From NCBI RefSeq assembly GCF_008326345.1, contig NZ_BJEN01000003.1, forward strand, positions 124,001-188,000: 64,000 bases of DNA. The letters are read 5' to 3'. Positions within the stretch are counted from its first letter, which is position 1, and each line of letters opens with the position of its first letter. The notes under the pieces were generated by a model. The model did no database searches and had not been told where the DNA came from. It was given only the letters and a program-made list of their open reading frames with translations. Origin of the DNA: Cutibacterium modestum (GTDB lineage Bacteria; Actinomycetota; Actinomycetes; Propionibacteriales; Propionibacteriaceae). This document shows, piece after piece, positions 18,004 to 26,818 of this stretch. The translations under genes were made by a program, and so were the position numbers.

Positions 18004-19265
18004 TTAGCGCCAACGGCGGCGACGCTGACAACGCCGACCGGTACGCCCCAAGAGCCAGCCCGCCCCTAGCCCAGCAACACCGGCACCAACAGCCACCCCT
18101 ATTTGAAGCGGTCCCCAGTTGCGAGTCGTCACTGTTATCGTCGACCCGTGAGGCAGGGGCGTCCCCTCGGCCTCAGCGGCACTGATGGCGTTAATACGCT
18201 GAGCAATGCGGTCCAACGACCCTTCCATGACTGTGCGGGTGTAGCCCATATGGATCGGACGGCCTTGATTGAGTTCGTCCTGCCAAGTCGACTGCAAAGT
18301 GAGGATGCGTGTGAGGGCCGGAGCGGTATCGCAGACCGGATCGCCCTTCATGCACACCGAATACGTTTCCGGATATGCCTCTGCTGGAATCGCAGCCCCT
18401 GCCTTCGCCATGTCGGCATCGAGGGCGTCCTGGTTGATGGAGTTTTGGCTTAGCCCAAGCGTCGCCTCAATGATGGCCCGCATCTGGGCGTCACGGTTGG
18501 CGCCCGGGGTGGCATTCGCGCGTTCACGCAGGTAGTAGAGGATGGCGGCCATTCCAATTGCTGACCGGCCCGCGTTCCCGCTGGCCTCCTGGACATTCTG
18601 ACCGGGGTAAAGGTCGGGGTTTCCGGCCAGGATGGCGCCTGCTAACCGCTGCGGCGTGTCGGTCTGGGCGAGGGCTTGAGTGATGGCTTGGACCCCTTGG
18701 GAAAACCTGCGAGGACCACCCATTCCTTGGGGCATTGTTTCTTCTCGGCGTTAAGTAAGACGGTGAGTTTTTTGGCTCCCAGGGCGGCAGAGTCGAAGTA
18801 TTCTGCAGAAGGCATCTGGGCGTCGAAAAGCAGGCCACTCATGGGTGCCTTCTGCAGGGTGTGGGGGTCCGCTGCTGGATAGTCCAAATACACCTGACGA
18901 ACGGTTCCCCTGCCGCGCCACTTTTGGGCTAGGGCGTCACGGACTGACGTAATCGTGTCCCCGTAAGGTGGGGTCTCTCCTGATCCTCGTACGCCTACGA
19001 ACATGACCGAGGCGCAGTCCATTTTCGAGGCCATGTCAGAGGACACCGGGGCAGAGTCCCAGCCCATCCCCGCTCCTGGGGTCACCTCGGCTGATGGTAG
19101 TGGGGTCGGAGCCTCACTGGCGTACGCGGTGCTGGTAGTTGTCGGGGTGGGGTTTAGTGGTGCGGCGCTGGCAGAAAGGGGCACCGAAAACAGACCACGG
19201 GGAATCAGGCCAAAGAGGGCGAGGAAGATGAGAAGTGCCTGCCGAAACCTCACAACCTTAGTCAA
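18004..19265 (-). pseudogene. Cutinase-family secreted serine esterase, frameshifted at the nucleophile motif
   Basis: The N-terminal frame (19265 down to about 18705) holds a signal peptide, a Pro/Thr-rich linker and the cutinase start MFVGVRGSGETPPYGDT, ending with KEWVVLAGF. The second frame resumes at FSQGVQAITQAL and runs to 18004, ending in a membrane segment (GVAVGAGVAGLGAGWLL) and an Arg-rich tail. One base is missing around 18697-18705, inside a run of four T and three C on the minus strand, exactly where GFSQG should read through. Intact, it would be about 415 aa: a membrane-anchored cutinase-like lipase/esterase. The start may be TTG 19265 or GTG 19253. Could be a pseudogene, a slippage-controlled gene or a sequence error. 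Confidence 0.8.
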
Positions 19266-19304
19266 GCAGGTGCCGCGGACACTCGTGACACCTGCTCAGA
19301 TAGC

Positions 19305-19766
19305 TCAGGACTGCTGGAACGTTCCGGTGATCGAGGCGGAGCCCAACTCAGTGGTGTGGATGGCGAAGCGCACCTGGACGTTAGCGGCGTCGTCGGGGAT
19401 GTCCAGGTGCTCATTTGGCATGGCGTGGACAGTGTGGATGTAACGGTGAGCGGGGCCGGGAGGCGGACAGGCGCCGGAGTACCCATCCTCCTGGTAGTCA
19501 TTGGTCCATTCGCGCACCCCGTCGGGCAGCGGGCCTCCCTCGTCAATGGAGGTGACGTTGGCTGGAATATCGGCGAGGATCCAGTGCCAGAAACCTGATC
19601 CGGTGGGAGCGTCGGGATCGTAGATGGTGATTGCGTACGACTTGGTGCCCTTCGGGCCGGGTGTCCAACTGAGCTGAGGGCTGACGTTCTTGCCGCCCGC
19701 ATCGGCATGGGCGTGGGCCAACTCTATTGGCTGCCCCTCGGTAATGGATGTACTGGTGATCTCCAT
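19305..19766 (-). CDS. YbhB/YbcL family PEBP-like protein
   Basis: 153 aa from ATG 19766 with AAGGAC upstream. Phosphatidylethanolamine-binding-protein fold: NVSPQLSW, the ligand-site motifs DPDAPTGSGFWHW and GYSGACPPPGPAHRY, and length all match bacterial Raf-kinase-inhibitor-like proteins. No signal peptide, hence cytoplasmic. Bacterial members bind small anionic ligands, but their physiological role is mostly unknown. Confidence 0.93.
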   Translation of the reverse strand: MEITSTSITEGQPIELAHAHADAGGKNVSPQLSWTPGPKGTKSYAITIYDPDAPTGSGFWHWILADIPANVTSIDEGGPLPDGVREWTNDYQEDGYSGACPPPGPAHRYIHTVHAMPNEHLDIPDDAANVQVRFAIHTTELGSASITGTFQQS

Positions 19767-19901
19767 GGTCGTGTCCTTTCCCTAAGCGTGTGTCCATCAT
19801 GCCAGCCATCTCTGCCGCCACAAGAAGGATGGCAAAGCGCGATTGTGTGCTGCTTTATGGCAACTTGAAGAGTCGCGTACAGGATTGCCACCAGCGGCGT
19901 A

Positions 19902-19907
19902 TATACT
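19902..19907 (+). promoter_or_regulatory. Candidate -10 box for the nrdDG leader
   Basis: TATACT lies 8 bases ahead of the 5' strand of riboswitch helix P1 at 19915, so transcription would start at the aptamer. No good -35 is visible at the right spacing. Proposed from position and sequence only. Confidence 0.4.
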
Positions 19908-19914
19908 TCATCTT

Positions 19915-20131
19915 GTGCTGGTTCCCATCTCCAGATACCAGATGTAGGGGTTAATCCTTCGTGTGGTGGTGATGGGAGGTAAGAGGGAATCCGGTGGGAG
20001 ACCGGAACTGCCCCGCAGCGGTAATAGGGAACGACGGCGACACCACGCACTGGCCTTCCGGCTGGGAAGCATCGCTCGGTAGGAACCCGTCTGATGACGG
20101 AAAGCCCTGAAGTCCGAATACCTGCCAGTAC
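19915..20131 (+). promoter_or_regulatory. Cobalamin riboswitch ahead of nrdDG
   Basis: Conserved B12-box features in order: AGAGGGAATCCGGTG, CCGGAACTGCCCCGCAGCGGTAA, GGAACGAC, GGCTGGGAAGC, TCTGATGACGG and the closing GAAGTCCGAATACCTGCC. P1 can form between GTGCTGG (19915-19921) and CCAGTAC (20125-20131), P2 between CCCATC and GATGGG. Just downstream, CCCGGGTCG (20131-20139) can pair with GACCCG (20142-20147) or with CGACCCGGG (20170-20178), giving mutually exclusive helices that also touch P1: a plausible expression platform. Cobalamin binding should switch off the B12-independent reductase. Confidence 0.93.
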
Positions 20132-20219
20132 CCGGGTCGGCGACCCGGTACGACAACGGGCGCGCGGGACGACCCGGGGCGATCCATGCTCCACCCGTGC
20201 GCTGCTTCGAGGAGTGAGC

Positions 20220-22562
20220 ATGTCGACGATCGTTCAGACAGACGACCAGACCACTATTCAACATCGCGTAGTACCGACGTCCATCCGCAAACGTGACGGC
20301 AGGGTGATCCGCTTTGACTCGACGAAGATCGTCGAGGCTGTCCGCAAGGCATTTGTCGCCTGTGGGATTGACACCACCGAACGGCATGCGGCTGAGGTTG
20401 CCCTCGAGGTGATGTCCCGACTGAGCGAGATGGGCGAGGAGACCCCCGATGTTGAGGCCATCCAGGACCTCGTCGAGAAGACGCTCATGAACCAAGGACA
20501 TGACGACGTCGCAAAGGCGTACATCCTGTACCGGCAGCGCCGCACTGTCGCTCGCGACCAGCAGTCGGCCTTGATGCGCACCCTGCGGGAGATCACCTTC
20601 GCGTCTGCTGAGGAGGCTGACGCCAAGCGGGAGAACGCCAACGTTGACGGCAACTCCGCTATGGGATCGATGCTGCGCTATGGCACCGAGTCGGCCAAGC
20701 AGTTCAACTTGCTCGAGGTGTTGGACCCTGCCCACGCCGCAGCGCACCGAGACGGGGATATCCACATCCACGACCTCGACTTCCTCACTCTGACGACCAC
20801 CTGCTGCCAGATCAACCTCACCGACTTGTTCGAACACGGATTCTCCACCGGCCATGGTGTGCTGCGTGCCCCGCAGTCCATCGGGTCTTACGCAGCCCTA
20901 GCCTGCATCGCTATTCAATCCAACCAGAACGACCAGCATGGCGGTCAGGCGGTGCCGAACTTCGATCGAGATATGGCATCGGGTGTCGCTAAGACCTTTA
21001 GTCGCGCCGTCCAGACCAGTCTGACGAGGGCTTTCGAAGTTCTCGGGGGTGATGAAGGCAAGCTTGACGAGGTGCGGAAGGCAGCGTCCGTATGGACGTT
21101 GGAACCTGATGAGGCTGGTCTTGCAGCCGAGCGAGAGCAGGCTCGGCGGCTCTTCGCGGGACTCATTGACGACACCAATCGCCTCGCCAAGCGGATTCGT
21201 CGCCAGGCCATTGAAGAGACCCGACGTCAGACCTATCAGGCCATGGAGGCCCTTATCGCCAACCTCAACACCATGAACTCACGGGCCGGCGCACAGACGC
21301 CATTCTCGTCGATCAATTACGGCACCGACACCAGCCCTGAGGCGCGGATGGTGATGCGGTGTCTGTTGGAGGCTACCGAGGCCGGTCTGGGTGGCGGGGA
21401 GACCGCAATTTTCCCCATCCAGATCTTCCGGGTGCAGGCGGGAGTCAACCTCAACCCGGGCGATCCCAACTACGACCTATTCCGCTTGGCCTGCCGGGTG
21501 AGCGCCAAGCGGCTGTTCCCGAACTTCTCCTTCCAGGACGCCCCCTTCAACGCCGAGTACTACCGTCCCGGCCGCCCCGAGACCGAAATCGCGTACATGG
21601 GTTGCCGTACGCGTGTGATGTCGAACGTCCATGACCCGTCAAGAGCCCAGACATGGGGACGGGGAAACCTATCGTTCACATCGATCAACCTGCCGAGACT
21701 GGCTATCGAGACCCATCACGACGTCGAAGCTTTCTTTGCCTCTTACGACCGGATGATCGATCTGGTCATCGATCAGTTGCTCGACCGTCTCAAGATCCAG
21801 TCCCGCAAACTGGTGCGCAATTTTCCCTTCCTCATGGGCCAAGGGGTATGGATCGACTCCGAAAGGCTGTCTGCTGACGATTCCGTCGCCGAGATGCTCA
21901 AACACGGGACGCTGTCGGTGGGATTCATAGGGCTGGCCGAGACGCTTACGGCGTTGATCGGCGTCCACCACGGGGAGTCGGAAGAGGCGCAACAACTCGG
22001 CTTGCGGATCGTTGGGCATTTGCGTGAACGCATGGATGAGGCTGCTGAACGCACCGGCCTGAACTTCTCGGCCTTGGCCACCCCGGCCGAAGGGTTGTCG
22101 GGGCGGTTCGTCCGAATCGACCGGCAGCGCTACGGGTCCATCCCCGGCGTCACCGACCGCGAGTACTACACGAACAGCTTCCATGTGCCGGTCTGGCACC
22201 ACATTGGTGCCGCCGACAAGATCGCCATCGAGGCTCCCTATCACGCTTTGACCAATGGAGGCCATATCTCCTACGTCGAGTTATCAGGGGATCCAGCACG
22301 CAACGTCGACGCTTTCGTGGCGATTGTGCGACACATGGCGGTCAGTGGCATCGGATACGGATCTATCAACCATCCTGTCGACCGGGACCCACAGTGTGGA
22401 TATACGGGGATTATTGATGACGAATGCCCCAGGTGCGGACGGACTGAAGAATCTGGCCCCTTTGACCGGATCCGGCGCATCACTGGATATCTCGTGGGCA
22501 CGTTGGATCGTTTCAACGACGCCAAGCGCGCCGAGGTCAGAGATCGCGTCAAGCACGGATGA
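20220..22562 (+). CDS. nrdD: Anaerobic (class III) ribonucleoside-triphosphate reductase
   Basis: 780 aa from ATG 20220 behind GAGGAG; the frame continues upstream only through the riboswitch. Makes deoxyribonucleotides without oxygen using a glycyl radical. The N-terminal ATP-cone (IRKRDGRVIRFDSTKIVEAV) is followed by the reductase barrel and the C-terminal glycyl-radical motif RITGYL (Gly756). The zinc region reads DPQC...CPRC: only three of the usual four Cys are visible, the first position being Asp. Overlaps nrdG by ATGA. Confidence 0.95.
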   Translation: MSTIVQTDDQTTIQHRVVPTSIRKRDGRVIRFDSTKIVEAVRKAFVACGIDTTERHAAEVALEVMSRLSEMGEETPDVEAIQDLVEKTLMNQGHDDVAKAYILYRQRRTVARDQQSALMRTLREITFASAEEADAKRENANVDGNSAMGSMLRYGTESAKQFNLLEVLDPAHAAAHRDGDIHIHDLDFLTLTTTCCQINLTDLFEHGFSTGHGVLRAPQSIGSYAALACIAIQSNQNDQHGGQAVPNFDRDMASGVAKTFSRAVQTSLTRAFEVLGGDEGKLDEVRKAASVWTLEPDEAGLAAEREQARRLFAGLIDDTNRLAKRIRRQAIEETRRQTYQAMEALIANLNTMNSRAGAQTPFSSINYGTDTSPEARMVMRCLLEATEAGLGGGETAIFPIQIFRVQAGVNLNPGDPNYDLFRLACRVSAKRLFPNFSFQDAPFNAEYYRPGRPETEIAYMGCRTRVMSNVHDPSRAQTWGRGNLSFTSINLPRLAIETHHDVEAFFASYDRMIDLVIDQLLDRLKIQSRKLVRNFPFLMGQGVWIDSERLSADDSVAEMLKHGTLSVGFIGLAETLTALIGVHHGESEEAQQLGLRIVGHLRERMDEAAERTGLNFSALATPAEGLSGRFVRIDRQRYGSIPGVTDREYYTNSFHVPVWHHIGAADKIAIEAPYHALTNGGHISYVELSGDPARNVDAFVAIVRHMAVSGIGYGSINHPVDRDPQCGYTGIIDDECPRCGRTEESGPFDRIRRITGYLVGTLDRFNDAKRAEVRDRVKHG

Positions 22563-23053
22563 GGATTGCCGGGATTGAGCCGGAGTCGATCGTCGATGGC
22601 CCCGGCATCCGCTTCGCGGTCTTTGCGCAGGGGTGCCCATTGCAGTGCTCAGGGTGCCACAACCCGGGCACCTGGGACCCTTGCGGTGGGCGGGAGGTTG
22701 ACGTCAAGGAGATCATTGCTGCCATGAGGTCGTCGGTCCTGGCCAACGGCCTGACCTTGTCCGGGGGTGAGGCGAGTCGTCAGCCTGGTGATTGTGCGCG
22801 GTTGGCCCGTGCCGCCCACGAGATGGAATGGGACGTGTGGGCGTGGTCCGGGTATACCGTCGAGGCGTTGATAAGGCAGGCGCGTCGTGACGCTGACTTG
22901 GCCGACATGCTGGACCAGATCGACGTCCTGGTTGACGGCCCCTTCCAGCTCACCCATCGCACCCTCACCCTGCCGTGGCGGGGAAGTAGTAACCAGCGAA
23001 TAATCGACGTCCCTGCCACTCTGCGAGTCGGACGGGCCGTGGAAACCCTGTGA
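22559..23053 (+). CDS. nrdG: Anaerobic ribonucleotide reductase activating protein (radical SAM)
   Basis: 164 aa, start overlapping the nrdD stop (ATGA). The radical SAM cluster motif is CPLQCSGC (Cys26, 30, 33), followed by TLSGGEA, the SAM-binding GGE. It uses SAM and a 4Fe-4S cluster to install the glycyl radical on NrdD. The size is usual for NrdG. Co-translated with nrdD and hence under the same cobalamin control. Confidence 0.95.
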   Translation: MRIAGIEPESIVDGPGIRFAVFAQGCPLQCSGCHNPGTWDPCGGREVDVKEIIAAMRSSVLANGLTLSGGEASRQPGDCARLARAAHEMEWDVWAWSGYTVEALIRQARRDADLADMLDQIDVLVDGPFQLTHRTLTLPWRGSSNQRIIDVPATLRVGRAVETL

Positions 23054-23376
23054 GCTCGGGTGTTTTTTGAGTGGTTGGAGGGTTCGGCCTGAATGTTCCA
23101 GCCATAAAGAGCCAGCGCCTCCGACCAGGAACCCTCTGTAGTGGTCACAGGTAAGGGCGAGTAAATCGATCAAAGGGATCTTTTCTTGCCGCTGAGATGG
23201 TGTAGAGACTGAGGACTCCGATCTGTTACCCTCGAGACGAGGACCCCGGAACGATCACTGGTTTCCATATCGCCGGGGTTACGTCATGTCGGGGCACATC
23301 AGCCGTGGACGCAGTCATTGCAGCCAGAGATGACGGGCTGCGGATGGGGCGCCGCGTGTCGTGAGGAGCGGCGAGC
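23054..23376. other. Intergenic stretch between convergent nrdG and helicase genes
   Basis: About 320 bases where two genes converge. No strong hairpin or complete gene was seen. On the minus strand around 23065-23150 the phrase SEALALYGWN faintly recalls the start of Abi-type proteins, but it is too short to call. Confidence 0.4.
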
Positions 23377-25968
23377 TCAGTCCAGCCGGGTGAACGCTCT
23401 GGTCCGCAGCACCAGGTCGTCGGCTTCGTCACACTCGTCAAGGTCGACGGTTGCGGTGATTGCCCAGTCGTGGTTGCCGGCTGGATCGTCGATGATCTGA
23501 CGAACTAGCCAGATCCGGCTGTCGTGTCGCCCTGACTCCTGCTCGATCATGAACAAACCGGAGGTGCGGGCGTCGGGCCCGTCATTGATCTCGTCGTGTT
23601 CATCCCAGTAGTCGCCAAGGGTGTCCTCCCAGGCGGCGGTCGTCATGGCCGATCCTTCGGGCTCGGCGGCTCCTAAGGCCTTGAAGTCGTCGTCGGCGGC
23701 CAGGATGACCTTGCGGAACATCGCATTGCGCACCATGACGGTGAAAGCACGCTGGTTAGCGGTGAAAGTCCGCACCGGACGGACTTCCTCGGGCCCCTCG
23801 TCGACGGGATGGGTGAGCTCCTCCCACTCGTCGATGAGGGAGGAATCGATGGAGCGCACGACCTCGCCTAGCCACGAGATGACGTCGGACAGTTCGTCGG
23901 TGCGCTCGGTTTCCGGCACCGTTTGGCGCAGTGCTCGGTAGGCGTCAGTGAGATAGCGCAACACCAACCCCTCACTGCGTTGCACTTTGTAGTGGGCGCA
24001 GAATTCACCGAAAGTCATAGCGCGTTCGTACATGTCGCGCACTACCGACTTGGGCTGCAGGGCGTCCGCCGGGATCCACGGGTGACTCGGGGCGAAGATC
24101 TCGAACAGGGCGTCCAGGATGTCTTCGAGGGGGCGGGGCCATTCGATCTCCTCGACGGCCGCCATCCGGTCCTCGTAGTCGTAGCCTTCCTCCTTCATCC
24201 GCGCGATGGCCTCACCGCGGGCGGAGTGCTGTTGGGCGATGAGGATGGTCATCGGGTTGTCGAGGGTGGCTTCGATGACACTGACGACGTCAAGGGCGTG
24301 ACTGGGGGAATCCGGGTCGAGGGTGGCGACGGCCTCGCTGGCGAAGGCAGACAGCGGTTGGTTGAGTGCGAAATCGTCCTGCAGGGCCTCGTTCATGGCG
24401 AATTTGCGGCCGCCGGGGGTGGGCTCGTCGAGGCGGTGGATGACGTCGGAGTGCAACAGGGATATCCCGATCTGGACGGCCCGGCGGTAGAGGCGGCGTC
24501 GTTCGGCAACGACCGAGGTGGCGGCCTCGACGAGGTGCTGGACGGCCTGGGCGGTGTCTTCGTCGCGCTGCAACAAGTTGAGTAGCATCGCCTCGGTGAT
24601 CTTCATGCGGGCATGGAGGGTTTCCGGGGCGGACTCGATAAGCTTGGTGAAAGTTTCCTCGGAGTAGTTGACGAATCCCTCTGGCGGTTTGTGACGTTGT
24701 ACCTTGCGACGCTTCTTGGGGTCATCACCTGCCTTGGCAAGAGCTTTCTGGTTAGCGATGACGTGCTCGGGTGCTTGCGCAACGACGTAACCGAGGGTAT
24801 CGAATCCGGCACGTCCGGCTCTCCCGGCGATCTGGTGGAACTCCCGAGACTTGAGGACGCGGGTGCGTCGACCGTCAAACTTCGTCAGAGACGTGAACAT
24901 GACGGTGCGGATCGGCACATTAATCCCGACGCCGAGAGTGTCGGTGCCGCAGATGACCTTGAGTTTGCCCTGCTGGGCGAGAGTCTCGACGAGGCGGCGG
25001 TACTTTGGCAGCATCCCCGCGTGATGCACGCCGATCCCGGCGGTGATGAACTTGCGCACCGTCGATCCGAACCCTTTCGCGAAGCGAAAATCGGCGATCT
25101 CAGCGGCGATGTCGTGGCGTTCCTCGGTGGTCACCAGCTTCGTCGACGTCATGGACTGGGCACGTTCCAAGGCCTGCTTCTGGGAGGGGTGGACGATGTA
25201 GACCGGGGCCTTCTGATCGGCTACAAGTTCCTCGATGGTCTCGTGATCGGGCTTCATAGACCACGAATATTCCAGCGGGACGGGTCGGACGACCCCAGTG
25301 ATGACGCCGGTGGGGCGCCCTGTGGCAGCTGTCAGGCCAGCGGAGAGGTCAGAGACGTCACCAAGCGTGGCGCTCATAATGATCTGTTGGGCCTGGGGAA
25401 GCTCGGACAGTGGCACTTGCCAGGCCCAGCCGCGGTCAGGGTCGCCGATGAAGTGAAATTCGTCCATGACGACCTGGTCGATGCTGGCGTGACGGCCATC
25501 GCGTAGAGCAATGTTCGCGAGGATCTCGGCGGTGCAGCAGATGATGGGGGCGTCGGCGTTGACCGAGGCGTCCCCGGTGACCATACCGACGTTGGTGGCC
25601 CCGAAGATCTCGCAGAGGTTGAAGAACTTTTCGCTGACGAGAGCCTTGATGGGGGCGGTGTAGTAGGAGCGTCCGCCGGCTGCGACGCACGCGAAGTGGG
25701 CGGCGGTGGCGATGAGGGATTTCCCGGATCCGGTTGGGGTGGTGACGATGACGTGGTTTCCCGACAGGATTTCGAGGATTGCCTCTTCTTGGTGCTCATA
25801 CATTGAGATACCGTCGGCAGCGACGGCGCGTTCGAGGTGGTCCAGTGCCATGCCGGCATTGAGGGGACGGGCACCGGGGGAGTCCCAACCCGGTCGACGC
25901 TCCGCGCGGTCGGTGGTAACAGGGACGTAACCGTCGACCATGTCGTCAAGGGCTTCGGCCAGTCGCAC
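23377..25968 (-). CDS. DEAD/DEAH-box superfamily 2 helicase with DUF3516 C-terminus
   Basis: 863 aa from GTG 25968, chosen because AAGGAGA lies 6 bases upstream. RecA-like core with Walker A TTPTGSGKS, the DEAH-type box in VMDEFHFIG, SAT motif IIMSATLGD, and motif VI QIAGRAGRAG in the second lobe, as in Ski2/HelY-type RNA or DNA helicases. The C-terminal half (about 400 aa) matches the DUF3516 extension found in Actinobacteria. A cytoplasmic ATP-driven nucleic acid remodeller; its precise role is unknown. Confidence 0.9.
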   Translation of the reverse strand: MRLAEALDDMVDGYVPVTTDRAERRPGWDSPGARPLNAGMALDHLERAVAADGISMYEHQEEAILEILSGNHVIVTTPTGSGKSLIATAAHFACVAAGGRSYYTAPIKALVSEKFFNLCEIFGATNVGMVTGDASVNADAPIICCTAEILANIALRDGRHASIDQVVMDEFHFIGDPDRGWAWQVPLSELPQAQQIIMSATLGDVSDLSAGLTAATGRPTGVITGVVRPVPLEYSWSMKPDHETIEELVADQKAPVYIVHPSQKQALERAQSMTSTKLVTTEERHDIAAEIADFRFAKGFGSTVRKFITAGIGVHHAGMLPKYRRLVETLAQQGKLKVICGTDTLGVGINVPIRTVMFTSLTKFDGRRTRVLKSREFHQIAGRAGRAGFDTLGYVVAQAPEHVIANQKALAKAGDDPKKRRKVQRHKPPEGFVNYSEETFTKLIESAPETLHARMKITEAMLLNLLQRDEDTAQAVQHLVEAATSVVAERRRLYRRAVQIGISLLHSDVIHRLDEPTPGGRKFAMNEALQDDFALNQPLSAFASEAVATLDPDSPSHALDVVSVIEATLDNPMTILIAQQHSARGEAIARMKEEGYDYEDRMAAVEEIEWPRPLEDILDALFEIFAPSHPWIPADALQPKSVVRDMYERAMTFGEFCAHYKVQRSEGLVLRYLTDAYRALRQTVPETERTDELSDVISWLGEVVRSIDSSLIDEWEELTHPVDEGPEEVRPVRTFTANQRAFTVMVRNAMFRKVILAADDDFKALGAAEPEGSAMTTAAWEDTLGDYWDEHDEINDGPDARTSGLFMIEQESGRHDSRIWLVRQIIDDPAGNHDWAITATVDLDECDEADDLVLRTRAFTRLD

Positions 25969-26052
25969 GGTGTCTCCTTGGGGTCGGGCGGTTCGAGAGG
26001 TTTGTGTCCAATATAATGGTGGCTTCCGACGAGGTTGGTGGTCTTGAATACA

Positions 26053-26088
26053 CACTGCGGGCCCCGAGGCGCCTCGGGGCCCGCAGTG
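26053..26088 (-). terminator. Terminator of dps (perfect 18-bp inverted repeat)
   Basis: CACTGCGGGCCCCGAGGC followed directly by its exact complement, 34 bases past the dps stop. On the minus strand it is followed by TGTGTATTC. Very stable; likely a terminator separating dps from the helicase gene. Confidence 0.75.
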
Positions 26089-26121
26089 ACTTGAAGGATG
26101 GACTGCGTCTGAACCGGTGAA

Positions 26122-26652
26122 TCAGCAAGCAGTCGGGGTACGAGTTTCGGCGCTGATGAACCACGCCTGCTGCTCAAGTTGCTGAATGAATCCGTGCAGG
26201 ATGTCAGCGGAGGTGGGGTCTTCCTCGTCAATCTGATTGTGGACCTCGCGCATAGTGCCGGTGACAGCCTCGATCGACTCGGTGATGACCTTGATGGCGT
26301 CGTGGGTCAGCACCTCGCCCTGAGGGGACTCTGGCAGGGTGTTAGTGGCAGCCACAACCGCGGGACGGCCGTCCGGGGAGGCATGCAGGGCGCGCATACG
26401 TTCGGCAATCTCGTCAGCGCCCTCGCGGGCAATCGCGACGACCTCGTCAAGATTGAGGTGGAGGTCACGGAAGTTGGGGCCGACGATATTCCAGTGGGCA
26501 TGCTTGCCTACCAACTCCAGGGCGATAAAGTCGACGAGAACCTTTTGAAGGTTTGCAGCGAGGGTCTCGGAAGCCTTGAAACCAGACTCAGCATTTTCCA
26601 GCTTGGTAATGGTCTGTCCAGCAGGATTCGGAACATTCACGGTATTAGCCAT
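26122..26652 (-). CDS. dps: Dps-family DNA-protection/ferritin-like protein
   Basis: 176 aa from ATG 26652 preceded by AAGGAGATG; the upstream extension of the frame is not coding. Four-helix ferritin-like fold with the Dps ferroxidase signature KHAHWNIVGPNFRDLHLNLDEV and later EEDPTSADILHGFIQQLEQQAWF. Dps dodecamers bind and compact DNA and oxidise Fe(II) with peroxide, protecting against oxidative and starvation stress. Divergently transcribed from the aldolase-like gene. Confidence 0.93.
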   Translation of the reverse strand: MANTVNVPNPAGQTITKLENAESGFKASETLAANLQKVLVDFIALELVGKHAHWNIVGPNFRDLHLNLDEVVAIAREGADEIAERMRALHASPDGRPAVVAATNTLPESPQGEVLTHDAIKVITESIEAVTGTMREVHNQIDEEDPTSADILHGFIQQLEQQAWFISAETRTPTAC

Positions 26653-26818
26653 TCGACATCTCCTTCGTTCGTGGTGGTCAAGTGCCGGCCACCGGCGTAC
26701 ATATAGGGAAACAGGAGCCGAAAGTGTTTTATTCCGTTGCGAGCACGAAAGATTCGGGATGTCAAGTGTTGGAGTCTCCTGCATCGGCGAGATGCCCTCA
26801 TGGGGCATGATGTGACCT

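Noticed and set aside
23065..23150. Possible Abi-like fragment (SEALALYGWN) on the minus strand
   Set aside because: Ten residues of resemblance in a short frame; the rest of the frame does not match.
26790..26806. ATGCCC/GGGCAT inverted repeat just ahead of the KDPG-aldolase-like gene as an operator
   Set aside because: A short 6-bp repeat in GC-rich DNA that can arise by chance; no second copy at dps or elsewhere was noticed.
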